In this document: positions 29,646 through 41,500 of the stretch, in pieces
How positions within the stretch are numbered: position 1 is the stretch's first letter
How the letters are laid out: every line of letters begins with the position of its first letter
Source of the DNA: Chondrosia reniformis
Lineage: Eukaryota; Porifera; Demospongiae; Chondrillida; Chondrillidae
Reading direction: 5' to 3'
DNA length: 64,000 bases
Assembly: GCA_947172415.1 (NCBI GenBank)
Contig: OX359199.1
Location: forward strand, 3,994,001-4,058,000
Made by a program: the position numbers and the translations under genes
The notes under the pieces: generated by a model
Database searches by the model: none
The model's input: the letters and a program-made list of their open reading frames with translations, nothing else
What the model was told of the DNA's origin: nothing

Positions 29646-30545
29646 CTATGATATAAAATTATACAGTAAAGGGATACAGATGAGTCTCAGCAACACAATT
29701 TTTTTTATCAGATTTGAATGTTTCAACCCGAAGGTCTTCATCAGCAAATGAGGGGATGACTACAAACCAGGTTTTAATAGGGAAGGTGACAGGGAATGAG
29801 TAATGATGTAATGCCACATAATGAATAGAAGTAAATTACTGTGTTAGTTAATAATGTCATTCCAAATTGGATCTAAATGTAATCCTGAGTCCATGTTAAT
29901 GCAGGGAGTCTTCTGAATCAGCATGGCTTCTTTAATCTTTCTCTTTAGTCTGTGGGTCTCCTGGGTTATGATGGTAGCTTGGTCCCATGCGATGTCATGT
30001 GAAGTATTCATAACATGAACAGCTATAGAATTGTTTGTGTCCATTCTACACACAGACCTCTTGTGCTCCTTCACTCTTTCATTGATGGTTTTGCCTGTCT
30101 CACCGATGTATACTTCACCGCAACTACAGGGAATCTGGTATATGACACCAGTCTTCTGATAGCTGTCTAAGGGTGTCTTGACTTTAGTTAAGATCGATCT
30201 CAAGGTGTTCGTAGCTTTGTTGGCAACCCTGATATTCAATGGTTGGCAGGTTCTCTGTAAAGTTTCACTCAAGCCTTTGATATAAGGAAGACAAAGGGTC
30301 AGCTCCTCCTTTTTGTTTGTTTGGCAGTCATTGCTCTTCTTTTTCTTGTGTAATGCTTTCCTGATGAGTTTCATAGGATAGCCATTAGATCTGAAGGTTG
30401 ACGTGAGGTGTTGTAACTCTTCTTTAAAATATTCTCCTTTACATACACTGATAGCTCTTTTCTTCAGACAAGTGATGATACCGATTTTGGTAGCTGGGTG
30501 ATGGTTGGATGCGTAATGTATGTAGCTGTCTGTGTGAGTATATAT
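29645..30545 (-). mobile_element. Penelope-like element with GIY-YIG endonuclease, copy 1
   Basis: Minus-strand ORF from about 30540 to 29844. It keeps the C-terminal part of a Penelope-like protein: SYIHYASNHHP-type linker, then GVIYQIPCSCGEVYIGETGK with the conserved Cys pair, and ERVKEHKRSV. The reverse transcriptase part is missing (5' truncation). The 3' region carries a hammerhead-like motif. It is closely similar to 49627-50525, with which it was duplicated. Confidence 0.9.
29711..29751 (-). ncRNA. Hammerhead-ribozyme-like motif, copy 1
   Basis: Minus strand: ATTTG, core CTGATGA, stem II GACC-TTCG-GGTT, GAAA, then ACATT and CAAAT. Stem I pairs ATTTG with CAAAT perfectly. Stem III is reduced to one A-U pair plus a C/A mismatch, and the cleavage triplet would be ATT. 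Such minimal stem III is a hallmark of Penelope-like hammerheads. Confidence 0.65.
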
Positions 30546-30549
30546 ATAT

Positions 30550-30733
30550 ATATAATATGATCACTACAAACAATCCATACCATTTCAAAATTACACAGGT
30601 ATGCGGCTCAATATTCATAGCTACAATATGAATATCATTAATATGTTATGAATATAATTAAATATGTTAATATAGTTGGCAAGATTACAAGACAGATGAA
30701 GGAAAACTTCCTAGCAGCCATAGTTTACTAGTA
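30550..30733. other. AT-rich spacer between the Penelope-like element and gene B
   Basis: Same sequence as 50727-50910. Apart from ATGAATAT-type repeats (30627-30670) nothing is recognised. Confidence 0.6.
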
Positions 30734-31107
30734 TTTAAGTAATCTTTCAGTTACAGGCTTCTTCTAAAGAATTACCAATGTGGAAATTACTCATCATTAG
30801 GAATCTGACATTTCTATTTTATTTTTTGACCTACATACCTCTAAGTATCTTTACTGCTACAGTGAAATTATCTATCCCGCTAAAGTATTGGTTGTTGACA
30901 GCTCCTTTAATCAAGCCTTTATTTAAGTAATCTTTCAGTTACAGGCTTCTTCTAAAGAATTACCAATGTGGAAATTACTCATCATTAGGAATCTGACATT
31001 TCTATTTTATTTTTTGACCTACATACCTCTAAGTATCTTTACTGCTACAGTGAAATTATCTATCCCGCTAAAGTATTGGTTGTTGACAGCTCCTTTAATC
31101 AAGCCTT
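30734..31107. repeat. 187-bp direct duplication at the broken 3' end of gene B
   Basis: 30734-30920 is repeated as 30921-31107. It contains the intron after the glycine-loop exon and the first residues of the next kinase exon, which then stops abruptly against the spacer sequence (TGTAACTGAAAGATTAC on the minus strand). Confidence 0.85.
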
Positions 31108-32799
31108 TATAGACTTCACCAAATGCTCCTTCTCCAAGCATGCAGTCCATGATAATCTGATCAGGAGAGATCTCCCAGTTGTCCAACTGAAGTGGCTCAA
31201 ATGTTCCATCTTCCCCTTCAACCACTAGCCCATCTTCCTGCTGTCCATTAAGCCAGATACCAGTATTCTAAGGAAAAGGACAGAATTTATTCTTAAAGTA
31301 TACATATCCATGTTTAATTCCTGTCCATACCTTCATAATGACAACTTTGTTCTTTTTATAATAGTACAGCACAATTAATCCTATGATAACAAACAGCAAC
31401 ACTACAAAAAATGCTGCAATGCCTCCAACTATTCCATAAACCCAGGTTTTAGTTTCAGGAGATTGCTCTTGTCTTTGAGGAATTAATATAGTTTCAATCA
31501 AAACTTCTCCAATAGCATCATATTCAGAAAGAGCCCTCAACTAACACACAAAATACATACGTACAGTTAAAACACCTATACAGAATAGCTTACTATAAGT
31601 ACATTTTCAAGTTGTCACTAACTGTTATATTCATATGATCGTTCTCTGTGATAATTGCTCCTTTAGTTGATATAGTTATCACTTCATCCATATCCTTCGC
31701 CGCAGATGTTCCCTAATAAAGAAATATGTTTACTATTGGTAATTAGTGCACTTTGGTCTCCTCCGATACTCACTTCAACTTCAATTTTCTCATCAATAAT
31801 GGCTATAGCTGATTCTGATTTTAATACAAGAAAGTATTGTTTAATTCTCCCTTCTGGAAAATCTGGACCTTTCCAGGAAATATTTAAATAAAATTCCACT
31901 TTCTCAAAATCGAAGACTATTGAATTAACTGTCAAATTTCTAGGTTCACTTGGGTGAAGGGCTATGGACAATGACAAAGAGCATACTTATTTGTGTTGAC
32001 TGAAAAAATTGTTTTTATACATTACCTGGTATATGTATGGGTAATGACTGGTGATTATCAAATGTAGTTCCATTATAGCAACTTAGAAGATTATACTGCA
32101 GTAAAGTAGATTTTTAGTGAAGTAAATTGATTCAGAAATTGTACTTGCACAATGTATATATACGTAGATGATAGTCTAAAACTGTTTTTACGTACCTATG
32201 CAAATAAGTGTACTTACTTTGTATGTTAGATATTCCTTCCTCATGGTATCTGGTGGAGGGATACCTTCGTATACAAGAGTATAGTCCTGACAGATGGCTA
32301 AATATAAAGGTGAAATAGGATGGAAATTAAGGACGGTAAAATTATTACCACTTCCTTCTTCACTTACTTTAACTTTAACGTTAGTTACTGCTATGTTTTT
32401 AGGATAATATAAACGAATGAGTGCAACAGAACCTTCAGCTTCAAGAGTAAAGGCTGGTTGCAGTCGTTCAACAATTGCCATTGATTTCCAATGACTCGTG
32501 AAGTGATTATTAACTACTACAGTTGCTTGACCAGTCACATGGTTACGTTTCACTGTATGAGTTAGGTTTAGCTGGGGAGACCTAGAGTCTGGAACTAAAA
32601 ATTGAATATATAAGAAGAGATTTAACTGGTATTCAGAATGTTACATATTTGAATGCTAATAAGGTAAGTTAAAAGACACAGCCCATGGAGGCTAATACAC
32701 AAAACAACAACTGAGGCAACTATTTGGTCCTTTAGTGTGTTGGAGTTGTCACTTAATTATTCAAAGGTGTTGTGAAAAAGTTTAATTATGTGCTACGTA

Positions 32800-33166
32800 C
32801 ACTCAATCCTCCCTTATCTGGTGGGACGGGGCACTGTCCATAACTCAGATGTGCCCGAAACTCAGAATACATGTATAGAGTATAGCCTCTTCATTTGTAA
32901 AATATACAAAATGAGTAAGCTATGACTCTGAATTTCGAAATCAACTTCACACTTTGCTGCTGAACTTGTTAACTAATATTCACATTCTTCTCGGTGGTTA
33001 AAAAGATCTGTAAACAGGTTTGACTTCAAAAACGGCCGTTAACAGGACATGTACGCAACTGCTGCCTTCCCAATTTTGTAACTTATTGACTCAGCAACCG
33101 CTTTCATGCTGCCCGGTAGAGGGACATGCCTGTATCTGGGGTGTCCGGATAAAGGAGGATTGAGTG
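32800..33166. mobile_element. pogo-type MITE in gene B
   Basis: Ends CACTCAATCCTCCCTTATC and its inverted match, flanked by TA. The same insertion is at 39836-40199 (C), 55977-56353 (D) and from 63780 (E), so it predates the RTK duplications. Absent at the matching place in gene A. Confidence 0.85.
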
Positions 33167-34180
33167 TATTTAAGGTTTTCTCATTTCAAAGCTAAATTGA
33201 TAACCTCACACAGTTGAAAAACCTTTAAGTAACCACAGTGGCCTAATAGAAGACTCAGAATAAGTACATGTATACCTGACAACTTCAGTAGCCCCTCTTC
33301 TGAAGAGTCTACTAAAGCTGCTAAAGATAACCATTTCCTTAAAGTATATTTACTATTTATGATATACATAGTACTCAAAAAGCTATAAAGTACTCGAAAA
33401 GGTATAGTACTCGAAAAGGTATGCAGCAATATGTTTCATGCACATTTAAGCCTTGATACTTTATCCATTTAATGAAGCCAGATACATGTATGTAAGTTGT
33501 GTCCATAGTGGTGATATGTTGCACTGTATCATAATACATATCCATGTAAATGCCTACTCCTACTCCCTCAATTGAGATGGAAATAAAAAATGTATGTATA
33601 TATAAATAAACAATCTACAAAGTTCACAAAAGTACTGATCTGATGTATGTGTAAACTGACCTTCAACAACAACTTTAAACCAATTTGCAGCAGCATATTT
33701 AGTAGAAGTTCTTGACGATGTATCAAAATGTGGCAAAGCATATACCTTAAGAAAGACATTATGAGAGCTATGGAGTACCATGGTATAATAAAGGACATAT
33801 ACACTGATTAACTTACTCCAATTAGGTAGTTACAGACGCCTTGATCATGTATTACTGGCAAGTATTCCTCGACGTTATTGGTACCATTAACAAAGAGGTG
33901 TACTGCAGTCTGGTACAGAATAAAATTACAGTAAAATGTGAGCGTAACATCATTTGCTCCTCTATAGCCACCTTATCATGAGATTCAAAGCTTTTGATTT
34001 TTATATAGGATGTAAGGGGTTTAAGACATTTATTGAAATCACTTGGAGCAGACACTATCTGAATTCCATAGCCAGTCACATCTTCCTGATCTACAAATGC
34101 AACGAATGGGCATGTTAATTATTCATTTTAAGCTTACGTACATTATGTACATACATTAGAAAGAAATTATGTATATAATA

Positions 34181-34828
34181 CAGTGGAACCTTGCCTAGTA
34201 ACCACCTTTAAGTTAGAATCAGAACCAAATTAGAATTATAGGACCAATCTTACATTGTATTCAGAAAAGCTACCCCCTTGGAATTTACTTTTACTACTGC
34301 CATTTTGGACGGAAAATATCAATACTAAGAGAATGTACACATTCAGGGAGAGCCTGCACCCAAACACAAAAGTGATGTTCATGGATAAGCAACTTAATTT
34401 CAGTATGCTACTTCTGTATTATGGTTAGCCGAATGATCACTGCTTGTTTAGTTACTTTTTCCAGATGTCCTATTCATTGTTGCAACACTGATCATCCTAC
34501 TTCCAACTTTTTTAAATGTATATATTCTACTTGTATGCCCCCCTTTACTATTACCCCTTTTATTATTAATATATGTTTGAATTTGTTTTGTAAGTAAGGA
34601 GGGAGAGAGAGAGAATATTGCTTGTATTACAAACACCAGGAATGTCAAAAGAAAATTATATCAGTCATCCAAAACTTGGGGAGTCTGCCACCCTCCACAA
34701 TCGAATTAATTACTTGGTAGTTTTAGGCTTATCTATACTGTACATGCATGTGATATCGTACCCTGGATGCTAAGGATTTTTAAGAATGATAGAAAAAGCA
34801 TAGTGTTCTCATTTGTGAGATTCCATTG
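34181..34828. mobile_element. pogo-type MITE carrying a nested fold-back MITE
   Basis: Ends CAGTGGAACCTTGCC and its inverted match (AGATTCCATTG) with TA flanks. Shared with C (41214-41849) and, in a short 181-bp form, D (57326-57506). The nested fold-back MITE fragment (about 34310-34550) is present in B and C only. Confidence 0.75.
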
Positions 34829-36483
34829 TATATACAACTTCTATTAACACTAACCTGGGCTTAGATCATCTGTCCAAACTTCAAATATTAGCTCTCCAGT
34901 TATGTTAGAAAATCTTAATTTTGCTCGAATCTCTCTTGGTGGAGTTGGTGTCCAAGCACCTATACATATATACACCAGATAATGTGTATATATAACTATA
35001 TAATATATATATATGCCAATAGTATTACATACCATAAAAACACTGTTGCCTTGGTGGTGAAAAAAAATTAGAGATGCCATCTTTGTCAACTAACGCATAA
35101 GACAATTTGGCACCTTTTTTACATTGCAATTCACGTATGGACAAAATGTTGGAATTAATCCCATAAAGAGGGCTGTCTCCGGTTAAGGTCTTAGTGAAAG
35201 GTTCATGCTAAACAACAAAAGTATTCATCAATTTCCAGATACCTGTTAAATAGACTGTGTACCAACTTGTGCAACATATCTGGTTCCTTTTTCAGGAACT
35301 TCTATTTTCCAAATAATCCCATGATTGCTGGAAATTATGGTAACAATTCCAGCTAGAGGAGGAGGGAGTGTTCTAATAGTCCACTTTGGTTCTAAAGCTC
35401 CTAGCCTCCAAAATGTTTTGTTATCAGAAAAATAATCCAATTCCACTGGATTGAAAGGTCTCAAACTATTCAATTTAGAAGCTGTGATGGTGACGAAGAA
35501 AGTAAGACCATTATGACTTTGGTTGCATGAATACTCCCATGCAAGAGTATGAATATGAAGCTTACGTACAGCTCTGGTTGTAGTGGAAGGGAAAGTTATC
35601 ATCTAAATCACTGCATATATCTGGACAGGTTGAATTCTTGCATTCAGGCAAACAATCAGCATTAGTGGAAAGAGCTCTTTCACATGATGTCTATGCAGGG
35701 ATAGAAAGTTCATAGTCTACAAGAGTGGATCCTACCCAGAGTACCAGAAACAATATATAGTGATTGGATGACATACCTGACAGAGCTGTGAGCAAGATCC
35801 TGGTGCCTGCTTAGTTGCCTCATAACACAGAGGTATACACACTAGCACCTTCAAAGGAAAGCAAGAAGGGATGAAATAGGTTTCTGTGAATATATACAAA
35901 ATAAATATCTATCTGGTGGAAAGGATTCCAATTATTGTAACACATGTTTACCTTATTGTAAGATCCACATGCGTCCTCACTGTATAAGTTAGGAAAAGGG
36001 CCAGTAGTGGACGGGTCATCCTGTGCACAAGGACAAGGGAAATACTATACCTCGCGAAATACAGAGAAAGTCTGTGCCCTTTTGAGACAGATTGGAGAAC
36101 CTATACGCATTTAAGTACCAACAGTAACACATAGCACTCACTAAAAGGTTGGCAAACTTTAAGCAATAGCTGTAACACCGTTCCACGGAAATGGTCTTTT
36201 GTAAAGAAGGTCCACCGTTCTCTCCCGATGCTAGGGTATGTCCAGTACCAAGTGAATCATTAGAACAGTGCGTAATATCCTTACACTGTGTAGATGTTTC
36301 GTAACTAATAATACGGGCAGTCTTGTCTATAACGTGCGTTAGTTCTTCCGTTCGCAGACCGTCCTTATCGCAGTTAGTAAAATTAGTAAAATTGGATATT
36401 TTAATGTTAGCACAAGAATTACTGCTTTCAGTTGAAATCCAAATTGTCGACCACAACAGCAGAGACAGGGGCAATTTGACCAT

Positions 36484-38334
36484 GTCCGATTTTTTCCTTC
36501 TAGATTTACAACTGATTTTACAGTCGTGTATTTATATTTATAAGCGGTACGTATACATACGTCATGTGGTATGTTGTCATGCTAATTGTTTGAAAGCGGT
36601 AGGCTAGATCATAGACTATATAAACTACGTAGTTTATATAGTCTATGGTCTAGCCTACATCTTGTCATGCTAATGTGTTTGAAAGCGGTAGTATAGCCTA
36701 CATCTTTCGACTTTTGAGCGCCTAAAATGCAGTTTGGTTTAGATCTTACTTTTTCGACCTGCATGAAGGTCATGATCAGTATATTTTTTTAGACGCTCAA
36801 AAGCATGTTAAGTTCGATGCAGTTAACATATAAGAAATATATAATGTTCGATTTCTGACTGCAATGATGAAGAATTGGCTTTAAATTTGTATCTTGTAAC
36901 TACCACTGTTATTCGTTTATAGGGGGGGGGGGGGGGGGGGTAATCATATTAAATCATTATTTAGACTCTTCCAGGGTGTGGGGGTCCTTCACCCCATCCC
37001 AGTATAGAAAAATGATATGGGCTGATAGAGTGGAGAGGTTTTGCTATTTTGATAAATTCTAATTTAAAGGGAATATAATCTAAAGTCTGATAGCTACGTA
37101 TATTTCATATATAGAATACTGATTCTGAACTGATGGAGTGTAGCAATGGTGAAAAGAAGTTAATTATATAGCCAACAGAAGTTTATCTGATCGTGATCTT
37201 TATTATATATGTTTTGATTACTTCCTGTCCATCAATTATAATATACACTAATTCAAGTTTTCCCTAATTTGATAAAAAAAATGCCAAAATTAATGTTTTT
37301 CTTTAATAACTAGTAGGCTTGTTTACTCTTGATGGATTAATATTTCTTGGTTTGTATTGTTCGCTTCCTCTTAATTTGGCTGTCTAATATAATCCCTTGG
37401 GTTGCCCCTAAAGCACCTATCATCTATTCTATATATATAAGTATGTACATAGGTATATATAAGATATAGAGTAGAGTCATGCTAATGTATACAGTTTGCA
37501 AGTTACAATATATATGTAGGTATATGTGCTGGTATATTGTCAGCTAGTATATATCTGGTTGCAGAATCTATTTATGGGAATTATTTAAATTTAAATTTGG
37601 AGGTGTTTGAAGGTGTGTAGGTATTTATTACTTATATATATAGTGAAGAAATTTGCTGGTTGATAATAATATTATAATAATACTAATTAAAAACATTTCT
37701 GTACTGATTCTCACTCTAATTGTCAGCTATTATTATTATTATGGAGAGACCAGTACAAATCTTGAAGTTCCCATCACTGAAACTGCATCACCCTAGCTGT
37801 TGCAATGCTACTAGATATCTGCATGTTGATACAGATAGAAACAGCCTTTACCTCAACAAAAAAACATTGACATGAATCTACAGTAATGATTTTATAAATA
37901 GCTAGTATATTGATTCAAGTCTTTGAATTCTTAAACCTCAATTATCATTTTCAGAGCACATTTCATATTTATATAATTTTAATTTTAAGTTTTCTATGAA
38001 GATTTGTAACTAGGAAATCATTACAGCAACTCATAAATAGCCAAAGTGAACTCTTTTGAATACATTTAGTCTCTTAAACAAGTTGCCTGGCATACATATA
38101 CATCTAATTCTATTTAATTTTGCATGTACATAAATGGATGAGGTAATTCAGTTAGTTATTATGATGTAACCTATTGAGAATTGAGAAAGAACAATTGCAA
38201 ATACATATAATTATACTTGTTCCTACAATATATATTATATACATACATATATATAGCATGGTAAGGATCAAACCTGTAGCAAATGGTATGCATGTGTTTC
38301 ACATGCAGATGTATATAGATAACATAAATAATTA
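36484..38334 (-). promoter_or_regulatory. Shared 5' region of gene B
   Basis: Same organisation as upstream of A, C and D: palindrome 36610-36647, CATGCTAAT/GAAAGCGGTAG repeats, and the GAGCGCC...GGCGCTC-like stem. It also carries a run of about 18 G residues at 36922-36941 and small deletions relative to A and C. 38100-38334 is the ordinary RTK spacer also present at 60860-61050. Confidence 0.6.
36610..36647. promoter_or_regulatory. Perfect 38-nt palindrome upstream of gene B
   Basis: CATAGACTATATAAACTAC and its complement; it ends 127 nt before the start codon of B. Confidence 0.8.
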
Positions 38335-38505
38335 GAAATACTAACATTTAGAAAACGAAGTTAGATATAGGGATGCTCATGCTCAGCGTCTGCAACAGTA
38401 GCAGGTCTGGAAAAATATCAAAACAAGACATGTACAGTTATCATATGGTATAGCTAGCCATGCACAGAACTAGCTATAGTGGAATACTGCTGACCCTTTT
38501 AGGAC

Positions 38506-41500
38506 ATTTCTCTTGTCTTTGAGGAATTAATATAGTTTCAATCAAAACTTCTCCAGTAGCATCATATTCAGAAAGAGCCCTCAACTAAAACACAAAATAC
38601 ATACATACATTTACACCTATACAGAATAGCTTACTATAATTACATTTTCAACTAACTGTTATATTCATATGATTGTTCTCTGTGATAATTGCTCCTTTAG
38701 TTGATATAGTTATCACTTCATCCATATCCTTTGCCGCAGATGTTCCCTAATAAAGAAATATGTTTACTATTGGTAATTAGTTCACTGTACACTTTGGTCT
38801 CCTCCGATACTCACTGCAACTTCAATTTTCTCATCAATAATGGCTATAGCTGATTCTGAGTTTAATACAAGAAAGTATTGTTTAATTTTCCCTTCTGGAA
38901 AATCTGGACCTTTCCAGGAAATATTCAAATAAAATTCCACTCTCTCAAATCGAAGACTATTGAATTAACTGTCAAATTTCTAGGTTCACTTGGATGAGGG
39001 GCTATGGACAATGATAATATATCATACTTATTTGTGTTGACTGAAAAAATTGTTTTTACACATTACCTGGTATATGTATGGGTAATGACTGGTGATTATC
39101 AAATGCAGTTCCATTATAGCAACTTAGAAGATTATACTGCAGTAAAGTAGGTTTTTAGTGAAGTAAATTGATTCAGAAAAAGTACTTGCACAATGCATAT
39201 ATACATAGATGATAGTCTAAAACTGTTTTTACGTACCTATGCAAATAAGTGTACTTACTTTAAGATCCTTCCTCATGGTAATTAGTGGAGGAATCTCTTT
39301 GTATACAAGAGTATAGTCCCTGACAGATGGCTAAATATAAAGGTGAAATAGGATGGAAATTAAGGACGGTAAAATTATTATCACTTCCTTCTTCACTTAC
39401 TTTAACTTTAACGTTAAATACTTCTATATGTTTTTAGGATAAAAAGAGCGAATGGGTGCAACAGAACCATCAGCTTCAAGAGTAAAGGTTGGTCACAGTC
39501 CTTCAACAATTGCCATTGATTTCCAATGACTCGTGAAGCGATTATTAAGTATTACAGTTGCTTGACCAGTCACATGGTTACGTTTCACTGCATGAGTTAG
39601 GTTTAGCTGGGGAGACCTAGAGTCTGGAACTAAAAATTGAATATACAAGAAGAGATTTAACTGGTATTCATAATGTTACATATTTGAATGCTAATAAGGT
39701 ATGTTAAAAAGACACAGCCCATGGAGGCTAATATACAAAACAACTACTGAGGCAAATATTTGGTCCTTTAGTGTGTTGGAGTTGTCCCTTAATTATTCAA
39801 AGGTGTTGTGAAAAAGTTTAATTATGTGGTACGTACACTCAATCCTCCCTTATCTGGTTGGGACGGGGCACTGTCCATAACTCAGATGTGCCCGAAACTC
39901 AGAATACACGTATAGAGTATAGCCTCTTCATTTCTAAAATATACAAATTGAGTAAGCTATGATTCTGAATTTCGAAATAAACTTCACACTTTGCTGCTGA
40001 ACTTGTTAACTACTATTCACATTCTCGGGGGTAAAAAGATTGGTAAACAGGTTTGCCTTCAAAACCGGCCATAAACAGGACATGTACGCAACTGCTGCCT
40101 TCCCAATTTTGTAACTTACTGACTCAGCAACCGCTTTCATGCTGCCCGGTAGAGGGACATGCCCGTATCTGGGGTGTCCGGATAAAGGAGGATTGAGTGT
40201 ATTTAAGGCTTTCTCATTTCAAAGCTAAATTGATAACCTCACACAGTTGAAAAACCTTTAAGTAACCACAGAGACCTAATAGAAGACTCAGAATAAGTAC
40301 ATGTATACCTGACAACTTCAGTAGCCCCTCTTCTGAAGAGTCTACTAAAGCTGCTAAAGATAACCATTTCCTTAAAGTTTATTTACTATTTATGATATAC
40401 ATAGTACTCAAAAAGCTATAAAGTACTCGAAAAGGTATAGTACTCGAAAAGGTATGCAGCAATATATTTCATGCACATTTAAGCCTTGATACTTTATCCA
40501 TTTAATGAAGCCAGATACATGTATGTAAGTTGTGTCCATAGTGGTGATATGTTGCACTGTATCATAATACATATCCATGTAAATACCTACTCCTACTCCC
40601 TCAATTGAGATGGAAATAAAAAATGTATGTATATATAAATAAACAATCTACAAAGTTCACAAAAGTACTGATCTGATGTATGTGTAAACTGACCTTCAAC
40701 AGCAACTCTAAACCAATTTGCAGCAGCATATTTAGTAGAAGTTCTTGACGATGTATCAAAATGTGGCAAAGCATATACCTTAAGAAAGACATTATGAGAG
40801 CTATGGAGTACCATGGTATAATAAAGGACATATACACTGATTAACTTACTCCAATTAGGTAGTTACAGACGCCTTGATCATGTATTACTGGCAAGTATTC
40901 CTCGACGTTATTGGTACCATTAACAAAGAGGTGTACTGCAGTCTGGTACAGAACAAAATTACAGTAAAATGTGAGCGTAACATCATTTGCTCCTCTATAG
41001 CCACCTTATCATGAGATTCAAAGCTTTTGATTTTTATATAGGATGTAAGGGGTTTAAGACATTTATTGAAATCACTTGGAGCAGACACTATCTGAATTCC
41101 ATAGCCAGTCACATCTTCCTGATCTACAAATGCAACGAATGGGCATGTTAATTATTCATTTTAAGCTTACGTACATTATGTACATACATTAGAAAGAAAT
41201 TATGTATATAATACAGTGGAACCTTGCCTAGTAACCACCTTTAAGTTAGAATTAGAACCAAATTAGAATTATAGGACCAATCTTACATTGTATTCAGAAA
41301 AGCTACCCCTTGGAATTTCCTTTTATTACTGCCATTTTGGAAGGATAATATCAATACTAGGAGAATGTACACATTCAGGGAGAGCCTGCACCCAAACACA
41401 AAAGTGATGTTTATGGATAAGCAACTTAATTTTAGTGTGCTACTTCTGTATTATGGTTAGCCGAATGATCACTGCTTGTTTAGTTACTTTTTCCAGATGT

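Larger units (their letters stand above)
31027..36483 (-). pseudogene. RTK gene B (kinase truncated, frame broken)
   Basis: Exons: 36483-36142, 36020-35952, 35848-35777, 35690-35566, 35516-35267, 35207-35033, 34959-34855, 34090-33817, 33745-33661, 33317-33276, 32594-32368, 32297-32218, 32095-32026, 31961-31774 (FN3-like), 31712-31623, 31540-31331 (transmembrane), 31267-31027 (GEGAFGEV). Exon 34090-33817 is one base short against A and D (274 nt), and exon 32297-32218 has lost one G of the GGGAC found in C, D and E (80 instead of 81 nt). The kinase ends after the glycine-loop exon. The 5' region and signal peptide look intact. Probably a recent pseudogene. Confidence 0.85.

Noticed and set aside
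29844-30540. Host GIY-YIG nuclease gene
   Set aside because: The Cys pair, linker and hammerhead-bearing 3' region are those of Penelope-like elements, and two duplicated truncated copies exist.
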